A DNA stretch of 39,689 nt from an uncultured Agathobaculum sp. (GCA_944384725.1 CALWUJ010000015.1:1-39689), one strand, 5' to 3'. Positions 7,727 to 13,759 are shown, counted from the stretch's first letter. Notes: generated by a model from the sequence alone, not told the origin. A program made the numbers and translations.

Positions 7727-8854
7727 ATGGATTTTTTATACGAAGGCTTGCTATCGGTGACATGGCAGCAGGCGGTGATGTACGGTGTCGGCGGGCTGCT
7801 GATCTGGCTGGCGATACAGAAGCAGTATGAGCCGGCGCTGCTGCTGCCGATGGGCTTTGGCGCGATTCTGGTCAACCTGCCGATGTCGGGCGTGATTGAC
7901 CAGATCACGCAGGGCGTAGGCGAAACGCATGGCATCATCCAATGGCTGTTTGAAAGCGGTATTGAGGCCAGTGAAGCGTTTCCGCTGCTGTTGTTCATCG
8001 GCATCGGCGCGATGATCGACTTCGGCCCGTTGCTGGCAAACCCCAAGCTGTTTCTGTTCGGCGCAGCGGCACAGATCGGTATTTTCCTGACGATTATTGC
8101 AGCAGCGGCATTCGGTTTCGATATCATTGATGCGGCCGCTATTGGCATTATCGGTGCGGCGGACGGCCCAACGTCTATTCTGGTTTCGCAGGTGCTTGGT
8201 TCGAAGTATGTCGGCGCGATCGCGGTCGCGGCATACAGCTATATGGCGTTGGTGCCTATCATTCAGCCGTTTGCCATCAAGCTGGTGACCACCAAAAAGG
8301 AACGTGCGATGAAGATGCCCTATGCGGCAGGACAGGTCAGCCGCCGTACGCGCATCCTGTTCCCGATCGTTGTTTCAATCGTGGCGGGACTGGTCGCACC
8401 CGCGTCGGTGTCGCTTGTCGGCTTCCTGATGTTCGGCAACCTGATCCGGGAATGCGGCGTGCTGGAGAGCCTGTCCAAAACTGCGCAGCATGAGCTGGCA
8501 AATCTGATTACACTTCTGCTCGGCATCACGATTTCGTTCTCCATGCGCGCGGAACAGTTCGTGACCAAGGAAACACTGATTATCCTGTGCCTTGGACTGG
8601 TCGCGTTCGTGCTCGATTCGATCGGCGGCGTGCTGTTTGCCAAGGTGCTCAACCTGTTCTGCAAGAATAAGGTCAACCCAATGATTGGTGCAGCGGGCAT
8701 TTCTGCTTTCCCGATGAGCGCGCGCGTCATTGAAAAGCTGGGTGTGGAAGCGGATAAGACCAACCACCTGCTGATGCATGCAGTCGGTGCTAACGTTGCG
8801 GGACAGATCGCGTCGGTCGTTGCGGGCGGCGTGATTCTCGGGTTCTTTATGTGA
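7727..8854 (+). CDS. sodium ion-translocating decarboxylase beta subunit (OadB/GcdB family)
   Basis: 375 residues from the ATG at 7727, preceded by GAAGGAGGG; an upstream in-frame extension would overlap the terminator. The polytopic sequence carries the family signature GAADGPTSILVS around residues 143-154, with Asp146 corresponding to the conserved Na+-site aspartate of OadB. The family couples decarboxylation of a biotin-bound carboxyl group to Na+ export across the cytoplasmic membrane together with alpha and gamma subunits. Here only a tiny gamma-like gene follows and no carboxyltransferase or biotin carrier is nearby. It may serve a complex encoded elsewhere, or be an OadB-like transporter controlled by the metal-type riboswitch. 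Confidence 0.9.
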   Translation: MDFLYEGLLSVTWQQAVMYGVGGLLIWLAIQKQYEPALLLPMGFGAILVNLPMSGVIDQITQGVGETHGIIQWLFESGIEASEAFPLLLFIGIGAMIDFGPLLANPKLFLFGAAAQIGIFLTIIAAAAFGFDIIDAAAIGIIGAADGPTSILVSQVLGSKYVGAIAVAAYSYMALVPIIQPFAIKLVTTKKERAMKMPYAAGQVSRRTRILFPIVVSIVAGLVAPASVSLVGFLMFGNLIRECGVLESLSKTAQHELANLITLLLGITISFSMRAEQFVTKETLIILCLGLVAFVLDSIGGVLFAKVLNLFCKNKVNPMIGAAGISAFPMSARVIEKLGVEADKTNHLLMHAVGANVAGQIASVVAGGVILGFFM

Positions 8855-8870
8855 GAAGGAGGCGCTGGAT

Positions 8871-8999
8871 ATGAGTGAATCGGTATGGATGGCAATTTTG
8901 CTGCTCGGACAGGGCATGGCAGGCATCTTCACGGTGCTGGCCGTGATTGCGCTGATCGTGGCGCTGCTCGGACGGCTGGACAAAAATCGGCAGCAGTAA
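8871..8999 (+). CDS. small OadG-like membrane subunit
   Basis: 42 residues: a short N-terminus, one long hydrophobic helix (about 7-34) and a charged tail ending RLDKNRQQ. AAGGAGG lies at 8856-8862, just after the stop of the beta-subunit gene. Size, topology and position match the gamma subunit of decarboxylase sodium pumps, which stabilises the complex and in longer forms binds zinc through a C-terminal tail that is absent here. The two genes form one transcription unit. Confidence 0.75.
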   Translation: MSESVWMAILLLGQGMAGIFTVLAVIALIVALLGRLDKNRQQ

Positions 9000-9006
9000 A
9001 AAAGAC

Positions 9007-9035
9007 TTGCAAACCCTGTTTGTTTCTGGTATAGT
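9007..9035 (+). promoter_or_regulatory. promoter of tRNA-Val
   Basis: TTGCAA at 9007-9012 and TATAGT at 9030-9035 with 17-bp spacing, about 22 bases upstream of the tRNA. Confidence 0.75.
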
Positions 9036-9056
9036 AATAAAGTAAACCGAACAAAC

Positions 9057-9133
9057 GGGGTTGTAGCTCAGCTGGTCAGAGCGTTCGCCTCACACGCGAG
9101 AGGTCGTGGGTTCGAGCCCCGCCAACCCCACCA
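9057..9133 (+). tRNA. tRNA-Val (anticodon CAC)
   Basis: A full cloverleaf can be drawn. The acceptor stem is GGGGTTG with CAACCCC, the D arm has AGCTGG, and the anticodon loop CTCACAC gives anticodon CAC. The T arm is GTGGG-TTCGAGC-CCCGC, discriminator A at 9130 and encoded CCA at 9131-9133. It is the last host gene before the phage integrase and so the likely attachment target; its sequence is intact, as expected when integration restores the 3' end. Confidence 0.96.
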
Positions 9134-9138
9134 GCGAA

Positions 9139-9165
9139 AGCCGTCACGAAAGTGACGGCTTTTTT
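9139..9165 (+). terminator. intrinsic terminator after tRNA-Val
   Basis: Stem AGCCGTCAC (9139-9147) with GTGACGGCT (9152-9160), GAAA tetraloop, T run. It also faces the 3' end of the integrase gene. Confidence 0.92.
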
Positions 9166-9303
9166 GTGTTTTACACAACTTTTTAGCGGTTTGCCTTTTG
9201 ATGGTGTCGGAATACCCATATTTGCAAATCATCGACTATACAGATAGAGCGGACAAAAACAGAGACGAGTGACAAAATACGTTGCAAATGTGTTGCAAGA
9301 AAA

Positions 9304-10428
9304 TCAGGTGTTTTTCGGTGCTTCATGCAGGCCGAGTTGAGCGATGTCGTCCATGTCGACATGGTCGTAGATATTCGCCGTTGTGGTGATGCTGGCGTGC
9401 CCCATGAGATATTGTGCGGTTTTCAGGTCGACGCCCTGACGGCGCAAATTGGTACAATAGGTGTGCCGGAGGTAGTGGGGCGTGATCGCCGGATCAAAGG
9501 CATGTTCTATGATCTTATTGCGATATAGCTTGGCACCGGCTTCCCGGTCACATGCACGGTGGAAGCTGCCCCACATGCGGCGCAGATGGGTGAGCGTGAG
9601 CATCCTGCCATTTTGCCCATGGAAGAAGTACCGGCCGGAGGTGTCCAGCTGTGCAAGCAGCGCGGGCGGCATAGGGACAAACCGCTCCCCGGCCGCAGTC
9701 TTGGTGCTTTTACGTTTGGCCTGATTGCCCTCAGCGTAGGTGACGGCGCTGCTGATCCGCAGCATCGTGCCGTCCTTGCACAGGTCGGCCTTGCCGATCG
9801 GCACGGTTTCGCCGCGCCGCAGGCCGCAGTCCAACATGAGCAACACCCACGGCCCCGCCCAGTGCCGGGCGGCTACCTTGCGGACGAGTGCTTCTTCTTC
9901 ACGGGTCAGTGCGCGCCGCGCAGTCTTACTGGTCGCGGTGTTCTCGATGCGGCGGCAGGGCGTGACCTCAATCAGACCGTTGATCTCGGCCTGCTCGAAA
10001 ATTTGTCGCAGAGTGTACAGAATCTGTCGCACCGTGCCCTGCGCCAGCGGCTGGCCGTCCTCGCGCCGGGCATCGTTGACAAGCTGCTGCAGATGGTACG
10101 GCCGCACGGCATTGACTGCCATGAAACCAATCACCGGCAGGATATGGCGCTTGAGGTTGGTCTCGTAGTTGATGCGCTGGCTTGCGCCGATCTTCGGCTC
10201 TTTGTAGGTGTGGTACCACTGCCATGCCCATTGCTCGACCGTGAGCGACCGGCCGACGATCTGCACGCCGCGGGCGTTGAGGTTTTGGTAATAGCGCACC
10301 TTTTGCTCGAAAATCGCCTTGTTGTTTTCGCGGATGTATTTGCGGATGGGCTTTCCGTCCGGCTTATGCCCGACTGTGATCGCCTTGACGTATTTGTAGG
10401 TGTATTTTTTCTTGGCTTGTTCGGGCAT
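9304..10428 (-). CDS. phage tyrosine integrase
   Basis: 374 residues. The N-terminal part (1-55) is a basic arm-binding domain. A SAM-like core-binding domain spans about 63-160 and the catalytic domain about 170-365. Active-site residues visible are Arg204 in GLRRGE, His318 and Arg321 in HYLRHT, His344 in MGHAS, and Tyr354 in ANIYDH as the nucleophile. It integrates and, with an excisionase, excises the phage at the adjacent tRNA gene. The ATG at 10428 follows AAGGAGG on the minus strand. It is transcribed leftward, opposite to the structural genes. Confidence 0.96.
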   Translation of the reverse strand: MPEQAKKKYTYKYVKAITVGHKPDGKPIRKYIRENNKAIFEQKVRYYQNLNARGVQIVGRSLTVEQWAWQWYHTYKEPKIGASQRINYETNLKRHILPVIGFMAVNAVRPYHLQQLVNDARREDGQPLAQGTVRQILYTLRQIFEQAEINGLIEVTPCRRIENTATSKTARRALTREEEALVRKVAARHWAGPWVLLMLDCGLRRGETVPIGKADLCKDGTMLRISSAVTYAEGNQAKRKSTKTAAGERFVPMPPALLAQLDTSGRYFFHGQNGRMLTLTHLRRMWGSFHRACDREAGAKLYRNKIIEHAFDPAITPHYLRHTYCTNLRRQGVDLKTAQYLMGHASITTTANIYDHVDMDDIAQLGLHEAPKNT

Positions 10429-10479
10429 TTTGTTTCCTCCTTAGTTAAAATAGGAACATTTGTTCGGTTTGAGCGGGTG

Positions 10480-10522
10480 TAAAAATGCAGACCACAACAA
10501 ACGGTGTTCGGTTGTGGTCTGC
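10480..10522 (-). terminator. intrinsic terminator of the Ltp-like gene
   Basis: A 12-bp stem GCAGACCACAAC (10487-10498) with its complement (10511-10522). On the minus strand it is followed by ATTTTTA, so it ends the leftward transcript before the integrase. Confidence 0.88.
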
Positions 10523-10530
10523 GGGGTTAT

Positions 10531-11061
10531 TTAATAGCCTGCGGCCGTCACGCCGTATTCGGCTTGTTCCTGCGTAAATCCTTCAAACAGAAGTTGGTCA
10601 ATCAGACCTTGACGGGAGAAAGACGACATTTCCAAATAGCTTTCGGCGGATTTGGCGGCCTGCTCATTCCAGTCAGCACCGCAATTATCTACTGCAAATG
10701 TTGCATCTTCAGTGGAGTAGCCTTCAAATTCAAGCTGGCTAATTAAGCCGCTTCGAGAAAACGCCGCAAAAGAAAGATAGCTTTCAGCCGACCCCAATGC
10801 GTTTTTCTGTCCCATGGTCATGGTGTCGGCGGGTTCCTCCGGTTCTTCAACCGGTGCAGCGGTCTGTTCGGTCTGCTGTGCATCTTCCGACTCGGCATCG
10901 GTCGGTTCGGTTGTGGTGGTCTGCGATTGCGCAGTGGACTGCGAATCGTCAGTGCTGCTTTCTGTGTTATCTTTTGGGCCAAATATGCCAATCAAAAGGA
11001 TGACGACGATTACCCACACCCACCAGCGCTTATAAAACGGCTTTTTGTTTTTTTGTTCCAT
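10531..11061 (-). CDS. Ltp-like superinfection-exclusion membrane protein
   Basis: 176 residues. A basic aromatic N-terminus (KRWWVWVIVVILLIGIFG, about 11-28) forms one membrane anchor. A Thr/Glu-rich linker follows (30-80), then two copies of a ~45-residue helix-rich repeat with the pattern SAESYLxxxxFSRxGLIxQLxFEG. That repeat is the host-cell-surface lipoprotein (Ltp) domain, described in the Streptococcus thermophilus phage TP-J34 protein that blocks DNA injection by related phages. Unlike TP-J34 Ltp, a lipobox is not visible; it is a transmembrane anchor. Location next to the integrase and repressor fits expression from the lysogen. RBS AAGGGGG upstream. Confidence 0.82.
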   Translation of the reverse strand: MEQKNKKPFYKRWWVWVIVVILLIGIFGPKDNTESSTDDSQSTAQSQTTTTEPTDAESEDAQQTEQTAAPVEEPEEPADTMTMGQKNALGSAESYLSFAAFSRSGLISQLEFEGYSTEDATFAVDNCGADWNEQAAKSAESYLEMSSFSRQGLIDQLLFEGFTQEQAEYGVTAAGY

Positions 11062-11080
11062 TTTAAATCCCCCTTAAAGA

Positions 11081-11108
11081 TTGACAAAATTAGCCAATCT
11101 TGTATAAT
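11081..11108 (+). promoter_or_regulatory. strong promoter of a candidate small RNA
   Basis: TTGACA (11081-11086) and TATAAT (11103-11108), both perfect, with 16-bp spacing. It points right, away from the Ltp-like gene, with no gene directly behind it. Confidence 0.85.
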
Positions 11109-11113
11109 GGTGT

Positions 11114-11179
11114 TGGAGGACTGTGAAACACTCCATCTTTGCCCGTTCCGGTGGTGGTGCACTGGGACGGGCGCTTTTT
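11114..11179 (+). ncRNA. candidate phage small RNA of about 65 nt
   Basis: The segment lies between a consensus promoter and an intrinsic terminator, whose stem GCCCGTTCC (11141-11149) / GGGACGGGC (11164-11172) is followed by TTTTT at 11175-11179. A first hairpin is possible with TGGAG/CTCCA. A GTG-started 23-codon reading frame after GGAGG crosses the terminator and looks less likely than a structured RNA. Located between the superinfection and repressor genes; its function is unknown. Confidence 0.6.
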
Positions 11180-11181
11180 AT

Positions 11182-11198
11182 GTGTCCAAATTGAACAC
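11182..11198 (+). repeat. dispersed 19-bp palindrome, copy 1 (intergenic)
   Basis: GTGTCCAAATTGAACAC, an exact copy of the core, followed by C. It lies just after the small-RNA terminator and about 40 bases before the next promoter. Confidence 0.9.
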
Positions 11199-11237
11199 CA
11201 ATATTTTGTGAATGATATGCAATATATTGATTTACCC

Positions 11238-11266
11238 TTGCCAAAAACCGATATGTGGTGTATTAT
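11238..11266 (+). promoter_or_regulatory. rightward promoter upstream of the small gene at 11308
   Basis: TTGCCA (11238-11243) and TATTAT (11261-11266) with 17-bp spacing. Confidence 0.7.
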
Positions 11267-11307
11267 TGAAAACACAAACACTTGTTCGTTTTTTGGGAGG
11301 GTGAGCG

Positions 11308-11454
11308 ATGAAATACGAAAAAGAACTTTTAGAAGTGATACGCTCCAGCAAGGATGAAGAGGCGCTTATTTCTTTTGCTCGCCAGCTCTGCGAATCGCTT
11401 CTGCTTTCACGGCCTGAAGAACGAATGCCTTCTGATCGTCCGTCAGTTTCCTAA
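11308..11454 (+). CDS. small protein convergent with and overlapping the repressor gene
   Basis: 48 residues starting MKYEKELLEVIRSSKDEEAL, with GGGAGG at 11295-11300, seven bases before the ATG, and its own promoter. The first part looks like a charged amphipathic helix. Its last 89 bases lie antisense over the 3' end of the repressor gene at 11366-11710. The clear promoter and ribosome binding site argue that it is real or that the transcript acts as antisense to the repressor. No family is recognised. Confidence 0.6.
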   Translation: MKYEKELLEVIRSSKDEEALISFARQLCESLLLSRPEERMPSDRPSVS

Positions 11455-11710
11455 AATCAACCAATAGTTCAGCTTCGTCTGAACTCAAACCCGCGTCCTC
11501 GTAGGAGGGCGCTTTTTTTATGTCGGTATTACCGAGAATGTAGTCCACAGTCGTATCAAAATAATCGGCCAATTTTATCAGTATATCATTGTCAGGCTGA
11601 TAGTTTCCGGTTTCATATCCCGAAAGAGCTGCTTGACTGACACCGAGTATTTTGCTCAACTCAACTTGTTTGAGTTCTTTTTCCTTGCGGAGTTCCTTAA
11701 TGCGATTCAT
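11366..11710 (-). CDS. CI-like XRE-family phage repressor
   Basis: 114 residues. An N-terminal helix-turn-helix of the XRE/Cro-CI type spans about 1-60 (RIKELRKEKELKQVELSKIL, then SQAALSGYETGNYQP and LADYFDTTVDYILG). A short C-terminal helical region follows, with no LexA-like peptidase domain, so induction would not go by RecA-stimulated self-cleavage. It is transcribed leftward from the region with three operators of the form ATATCA-N7-TGATAT, the expected genetic switch. GGTGAT serves as ribosome binding site. Confidence 0.92.
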   Translation of the reverse strand: MNRIKELRKEKELKQVELSKILGVSQAALSGYETGNYQPDNDILIKLADYFDTTVDYILGNTDIKKAPSYEDAGLSSDEAELLVDFRKLTDDQKAFVLQAVKAEAIRRAGEQKK

Positions 11711-11728
11711 ATTATCACCATTTACATA

Positions 11729-11747
11729 ATATCAGAAAAATTGATAC
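11729..11747. promoter_or_regulatory. repressor operator 1
   Basis: ATATCA-GAAAAAT-TGATAC, half-sites separated by seven bases. It lies 19 bases upstream of the repressor start codon, where it would cover the leftward promoter. Confidence 0.75.
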
Positions 11748-11783
11748 ACAAACAGACTTATTTTGCAAACTTGAAAAAATAGA

Positions 11784-11812
11784 TTGACATATCAAGATAG
11801 CTGATATATAAT
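11784..11812 (+). promoter_or_regulatory. rightward early promoter (PR-like)
   Basis: Perfect TTGACA (11784-11789) and TATAAT (11807-11812) with 17-bp spacing. Operator 2 occupies the spacer exactly, so repressor binding would shut it off. Confidence 0.92.
11789..11807. promoter_or_regulatory. repressor operator 2, inside the rightward promoter
   Basis: ATATCA-AGATAGC-TGATAT, a perfect inverted repeat with the same seven-base spacer as operator 1. Confidence 0.82.
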
Positions 11813-11824
11813 ATGAATCACAAA

Positions 11825-11843
11825 ATATAAGTAAGCTTGATAT
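11825..11843. promoter_or_regulatory. repressor operator 3
   Basis: ATATAA-GTAAGCT-TGATAT, one mismatch from the ideal repeat, at the start of the rightward transcript. Centre spacing is 60 bp (operators 1-2) and 36 bp (operators 2-3). Confidence 0.65.
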
Positions 11844-11858
11844 AAGGAGGTGAGAGGG

Positions 11859-11951
11859 GTGAAGTATAACCCAGACTGGTTTACAAGAATTATCAGCCTT
11901 GTGGCAATCGCAATATCCCTATTTCTGATAGCAACGCGAGCATTGAGATAA
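11859..11951 (+). CDS. 30-residue membrane peptide, first gene after the rightward promoter
   Basis: GTG start at 11859 behind AAGGAGGTGAGAG. It encodes a short polar head (KYNPDWFTR) and one hydrophobic helix (IISLVAIAISLFLIATRAL). Its 3' 59 bases overlap the end of the leftward gene at 11893. The ribosome binding site block AAGGAGGTGAGAGG is shared with the small genes at 12286 and 12697 and nearly with 12879. Function unknown; size and topology fit a phage membrane micropeptide. Confidence 0.6.
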   Translation: MKYNPDWFTRIISLVAIAISLFLIATRALR

Positions 11952-12207
11952 GGAGAGCGGAAAGAGCAAGTCCTCTTGTTATCCATGTGTCAATGATACG
12001 AGCACGATATGTCTCGTAAGATTCTTGTAAATCTGTTTGCAGAGAAACGATAGTCTCACTATCCATGTTGCTATCACTGAAGTTCAGTTTGTAACTGAGA
12101 TTTTCTTGAAATTTTATGTAGCTGTTTATCTTTGTCTTTTTGAGTATTTTAGTTAAATATTTATAGCGGATCACAGCTTTGCACAGCTTGTATTGCTGTT
12201 TGGTCAT
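11893..12207 (-). CDS. small membrane protein, leftward, AT-rich
   Basis: 104 residues. A basic lysine-rich N-terminal half (KLCKAVIRYKYLTKILKKTK) is followed by a C-terminal hydrophobic helix (about 76-96, LALSALLISMLALLSEIGIL). The ATG at 12207 is preceded by AAAGGAGATG on its strand, a good site. About 32% GC, far below the phage average, which marks it as an accessory gene. It converges on the 30-residue peptide gene and diverges from the gene at 12286 across a repeated leader. No family recognised. Confidence 0.65.
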   Translation of the reverse strand: MTKQQYKLCKAVIRYKYLTKILKKTKINSYIKFQENLSYKLNFSDSNMDSETIVSLQTDLQESYETYRARIIDTWITRGLALSALLISMLALLSEIGILRLPQG

Positions 12208-12228
12208 TGTTTAGCATCTCCTTTCGAG

Positions 12229-12290
12229 TTCCATGGTAGCACATGGAGCAGGAAGGGGCAAGGAGCGATAAGGAGGTGAGAGGGGATGGA
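12229..12290. repeat. duplicated leader with palindrome, copy A
   Basis: A ~62-bp block with TTCCATGGTAGCACATGG and then GCGATAAGGAGGTGAGAGG is repeated with about 85-90% identity at 12641-12701. The palindrome TCCATG-N6-CATGGA sits between the divergent starts at 12207 and 12286 and may be an operator. Confidence 0.85.
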
Positions 12291-12423
12291 TTATAAGGAG
12301 ATTTTGGAGGAGCAGTTACTTCTCCTGCGGGAAGTTGCACAGAAAAGAAGATGTTCACTGAGTGAATATTGCGAAATCTCAAAAAACATGGTGGAAATCG
12401 TTGATTGTCTTAATAGTCTCTGA
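12286..12423 (+). CDS. small cytosolic helical protein
   Basis: 45 residues starting MDYKEILEEQLLLLREVAQK, with ATG seven bases after AAGGAGGTG in the duplicated leader. Predicted by eye to be two amphipathic helices. It converges with the leftward 53-residue gene at 12460-12621 across 36 bases. No family recognised. Confidence 0.6.
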   Translation: MDYKEILEEQLLLLREVAQKRRCSLSEYCEISKNMVEIVDCLNSL

Positions 12424-12459
12424 GCCGACATTGGTCATGCCGGCCCAGAGCAATGGATG

Positions 12460-12621
12460 TTATTGATCTGAAATTGCATCATTAACTCCGCTCAAAATGG
12501 TTTTATATGCGATAGCGACTTGCTTTGCACGCATTTCTGTGTCATCCGAAGCATCAATCGGCACAAATCCTTTTTCCATGGCCTGCAAAGTGAGCTGCAA
12601 TGCAATTTCCAGACTGTTCAT
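12460..12621 (-). CDS. small helical protein, leftward
   Basis: 53 residues from the ATG at 12619-12621, chosen because GAAGGTGA lies upstream on the minus strand; a longer frame to 12966 would cross the duplicated leader and the gene at 12697. It starts MNSLEIALQLTLQAMEKGFV and contains VAIAYKTILSGVNDAI, a pattern common in small phage proteins of Clostridia. Divergent from the gene at 12697 across leader copy B. Function unknown. Confidence 0.6.
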   Translation of the reverse strand: MNSLEIALQLTLQAMEKGFVPIDASDDTEMRAKQVAIAYKTILSGVNDAISDQ

Positions 12622-12640
12622 GAAATCACCTTCTTCCTGC

Positions 12641-12701
12641 TTCCATGGTAACACATGGAAGCGGAAGGAGCAAGAAGCGATAAGGAGGTGAGAGGAATGG
12701 A
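12641..12701. repeat. duplicated leader with palindrome, copy B
   Basis: Second copy of the leader at 12229-12290. Here the palindrome is longer and perfect, CTTCCATG-N6-CATGGAAG (12640-12661), between the divergent starts at 12621 and 12697. Confidence 0.85.
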
Positions 12702-12837
12702 AATCAACGTTAAAGCAACGCCTGAGGAAGTTGCCGCCCTTGTTGCAAATTTGCAAGGGCGGCAAGAAATCATCGCGAATCAGGTTGCGGAGAATATCAC
12801 TGCTTGTCTTGATCAAGCAATGCGTGATATTTCTTGA
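12697..12837 (+). CDS. small protein with MEINVKATPEE N-terminus
   Basis: 46 residues, ATG after AAGGAGGTGAGAGG. The N-terminus MEINVKATPEEVAAL resembles that of the separate small phage gene at 17325 (MKINVEMTPEEYDDY), hinting at a shared short fold. The rest is helical (LQGRQEIIANQVAENITACL). Function unknown. Confidence 0.65.
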   Translation: MEINVKATPEEVAALVANLQGRQEIIANQVAENITACLDQAMRDIS

Positions 12838-12878
12838 GTATTTCCGCTGTGACTTTGATCGATAGGGAGGTGATAGGG

Positions 12879-13148
12879 GTGAAGCTAAGACTGTTTCATC
12901 GTACAGATCAACTAAGCGATCAGGAGCGTATTCGACGGTTGGAGCAAAAAGTAAGTTTGCAGACAATAACCTTACTGTTGCTCGCTATCGGCGGCATCAT
13001 CGCTGCTTGGAGAATCCATAGTCTGTTCCAAATCGTCATCCTGTTCGAGGAGAGAATCAAGCTGCTCTCCGAGAATACCGGTCTCATCATCGATTGCCTG
13101 AACGGTATCACACAGTTGCTGCAGAAGCTCGTTCCGCTCTCGATCTAG
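12879..13148 (+). CDS. small membrane protein, overlaps a convergent gene by 177 bases
   Basis: 89 residues from a GTG at 12879 behind AGGGAGGTGATAG; an ATG at 12834 in frame overlaps the previous gene and lacks a good site. A charged helix (DQLSDQERIRRLEQKV) is followed by a hydrophobic stretch (about 32-56) and another helix. The last two thirds lie antisense to the 3' end of the gene at 12972-13748. Either both proteins are made from alternative transcripts or the tail of one is fortuitous. No family recognised. Confidence 0.5.
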   Translation: MKLRLFHRTDQLSDQERIRRLEQKVSLQTITLLLLAIGGIIAAWRIHSLFQIVILFEERIKLLSENTGLIIDCLNGITQLLQKLVPLSI

Positions 13149-13748
13149 TTGTAATTGCTCATCGTTTTGTTTGATGATCTGCTTGTTCTGCTCGATAATC
13201 ATCTGTTGATCTTCATTGGGCATAAAAAAGAGGAGTATTTGGAGTAAACCCAATAAGATGCCTAATATGCTCCAGATATTCTGTCTGATGTAATCTTTCG
13301 TTAGTGGTTTGTTGGATGGTATTTCAAAAGGAATTTCTGCATTTGTTTCTTTTTGAAATGAAACCACTTCTTGAATAGTGTGGTTGATAGAATTCGTTAA
13401 ATCATCAGAAGGGCACCAACCTATTTCATCCAATATATTCTGAAGTTCTTCGGCCACTACAGAGGCGGATTGCCAAAATTGGGTCCAATCTCGTGTAGCA
13501 TCGAAACATACGGAGTTAATCATTGTGGGCGTACATTTATATGAATTTTGTACGCGGTGGTATGTGGTTACTGTTTCTGCAAGTTGCTTGAAAACTGGCT
13601 CAAGAGCATTTTGCAAAATCGGCTGAATTGATTGAATGAGTGAATATGTTGAATCAAGAAGCAGGTTTTGCACTTGAGAAATTGCACTGTCGGGAATGGC
13701 GTTACGATAGATACGTTTCCACGCTTCCGTGGCTTTATCAGCCATCAT
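12972..13748 (-). CDS. membrane-anchored coiled-coil protein, leftward
   Basis: 258 residues from the ATGATG at 13748, behind GGAAAGGATG on the minus strand. Residues 1-160 are helical and rich in Q, N and S. One membrane helix follows (about 166-185, IWSILGILLGLLQILLFFM), then a long coiled coil (IIEQNKQIIKQNDEQLQLDR onward) and an acidic tail DDLEQTMDSPSSDDAADSEQ. Low GC and leftward orientation against the early operon mark it as accessory (moron-like), perhaps a lysogenic defence or exclusion gene; that is inference from place and topology only. Confidence 0.65.
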   Translation of the reverse strand: MMADKATEAWKRIYRNAIPDSAISQVQNLLLDSTYSLIQSIQPILQNALEPVFKQLAETVTTYHRVQNSYKCTPTMINSVCFDATRDWTQFWQSASVVAEELQNILDEIGWCPSDDLTNSINHTIQEVVSFQKETNAEIPFEIPSNKPLTKDYIRQNIWSILGILLGLLQILLFFMPNEDQQMIIEQNKQIIKQNDEQLQLDRERNELLQQLCDTVQAIDDETGILGEQLDSLLEQDDDLEQTMDSPSSDDAADSEQQ

Positions 13749-13759
13749 ATCACATCCTT

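Noticed and set aside
9647-9665. GGTGTCCAGCTGTGCAA in the integrase gene shares the left arm of the palindrome.
   Set aside because: The centre and right arm do not match.
11122-11193. A 23-codon GTG frame inside the candidate small RNA.
   Set aside because: It crosses the intrinsic terminator and overlaps a palindrome copy, so a non-coding role is more likely, though a leader peptide is not excluded.
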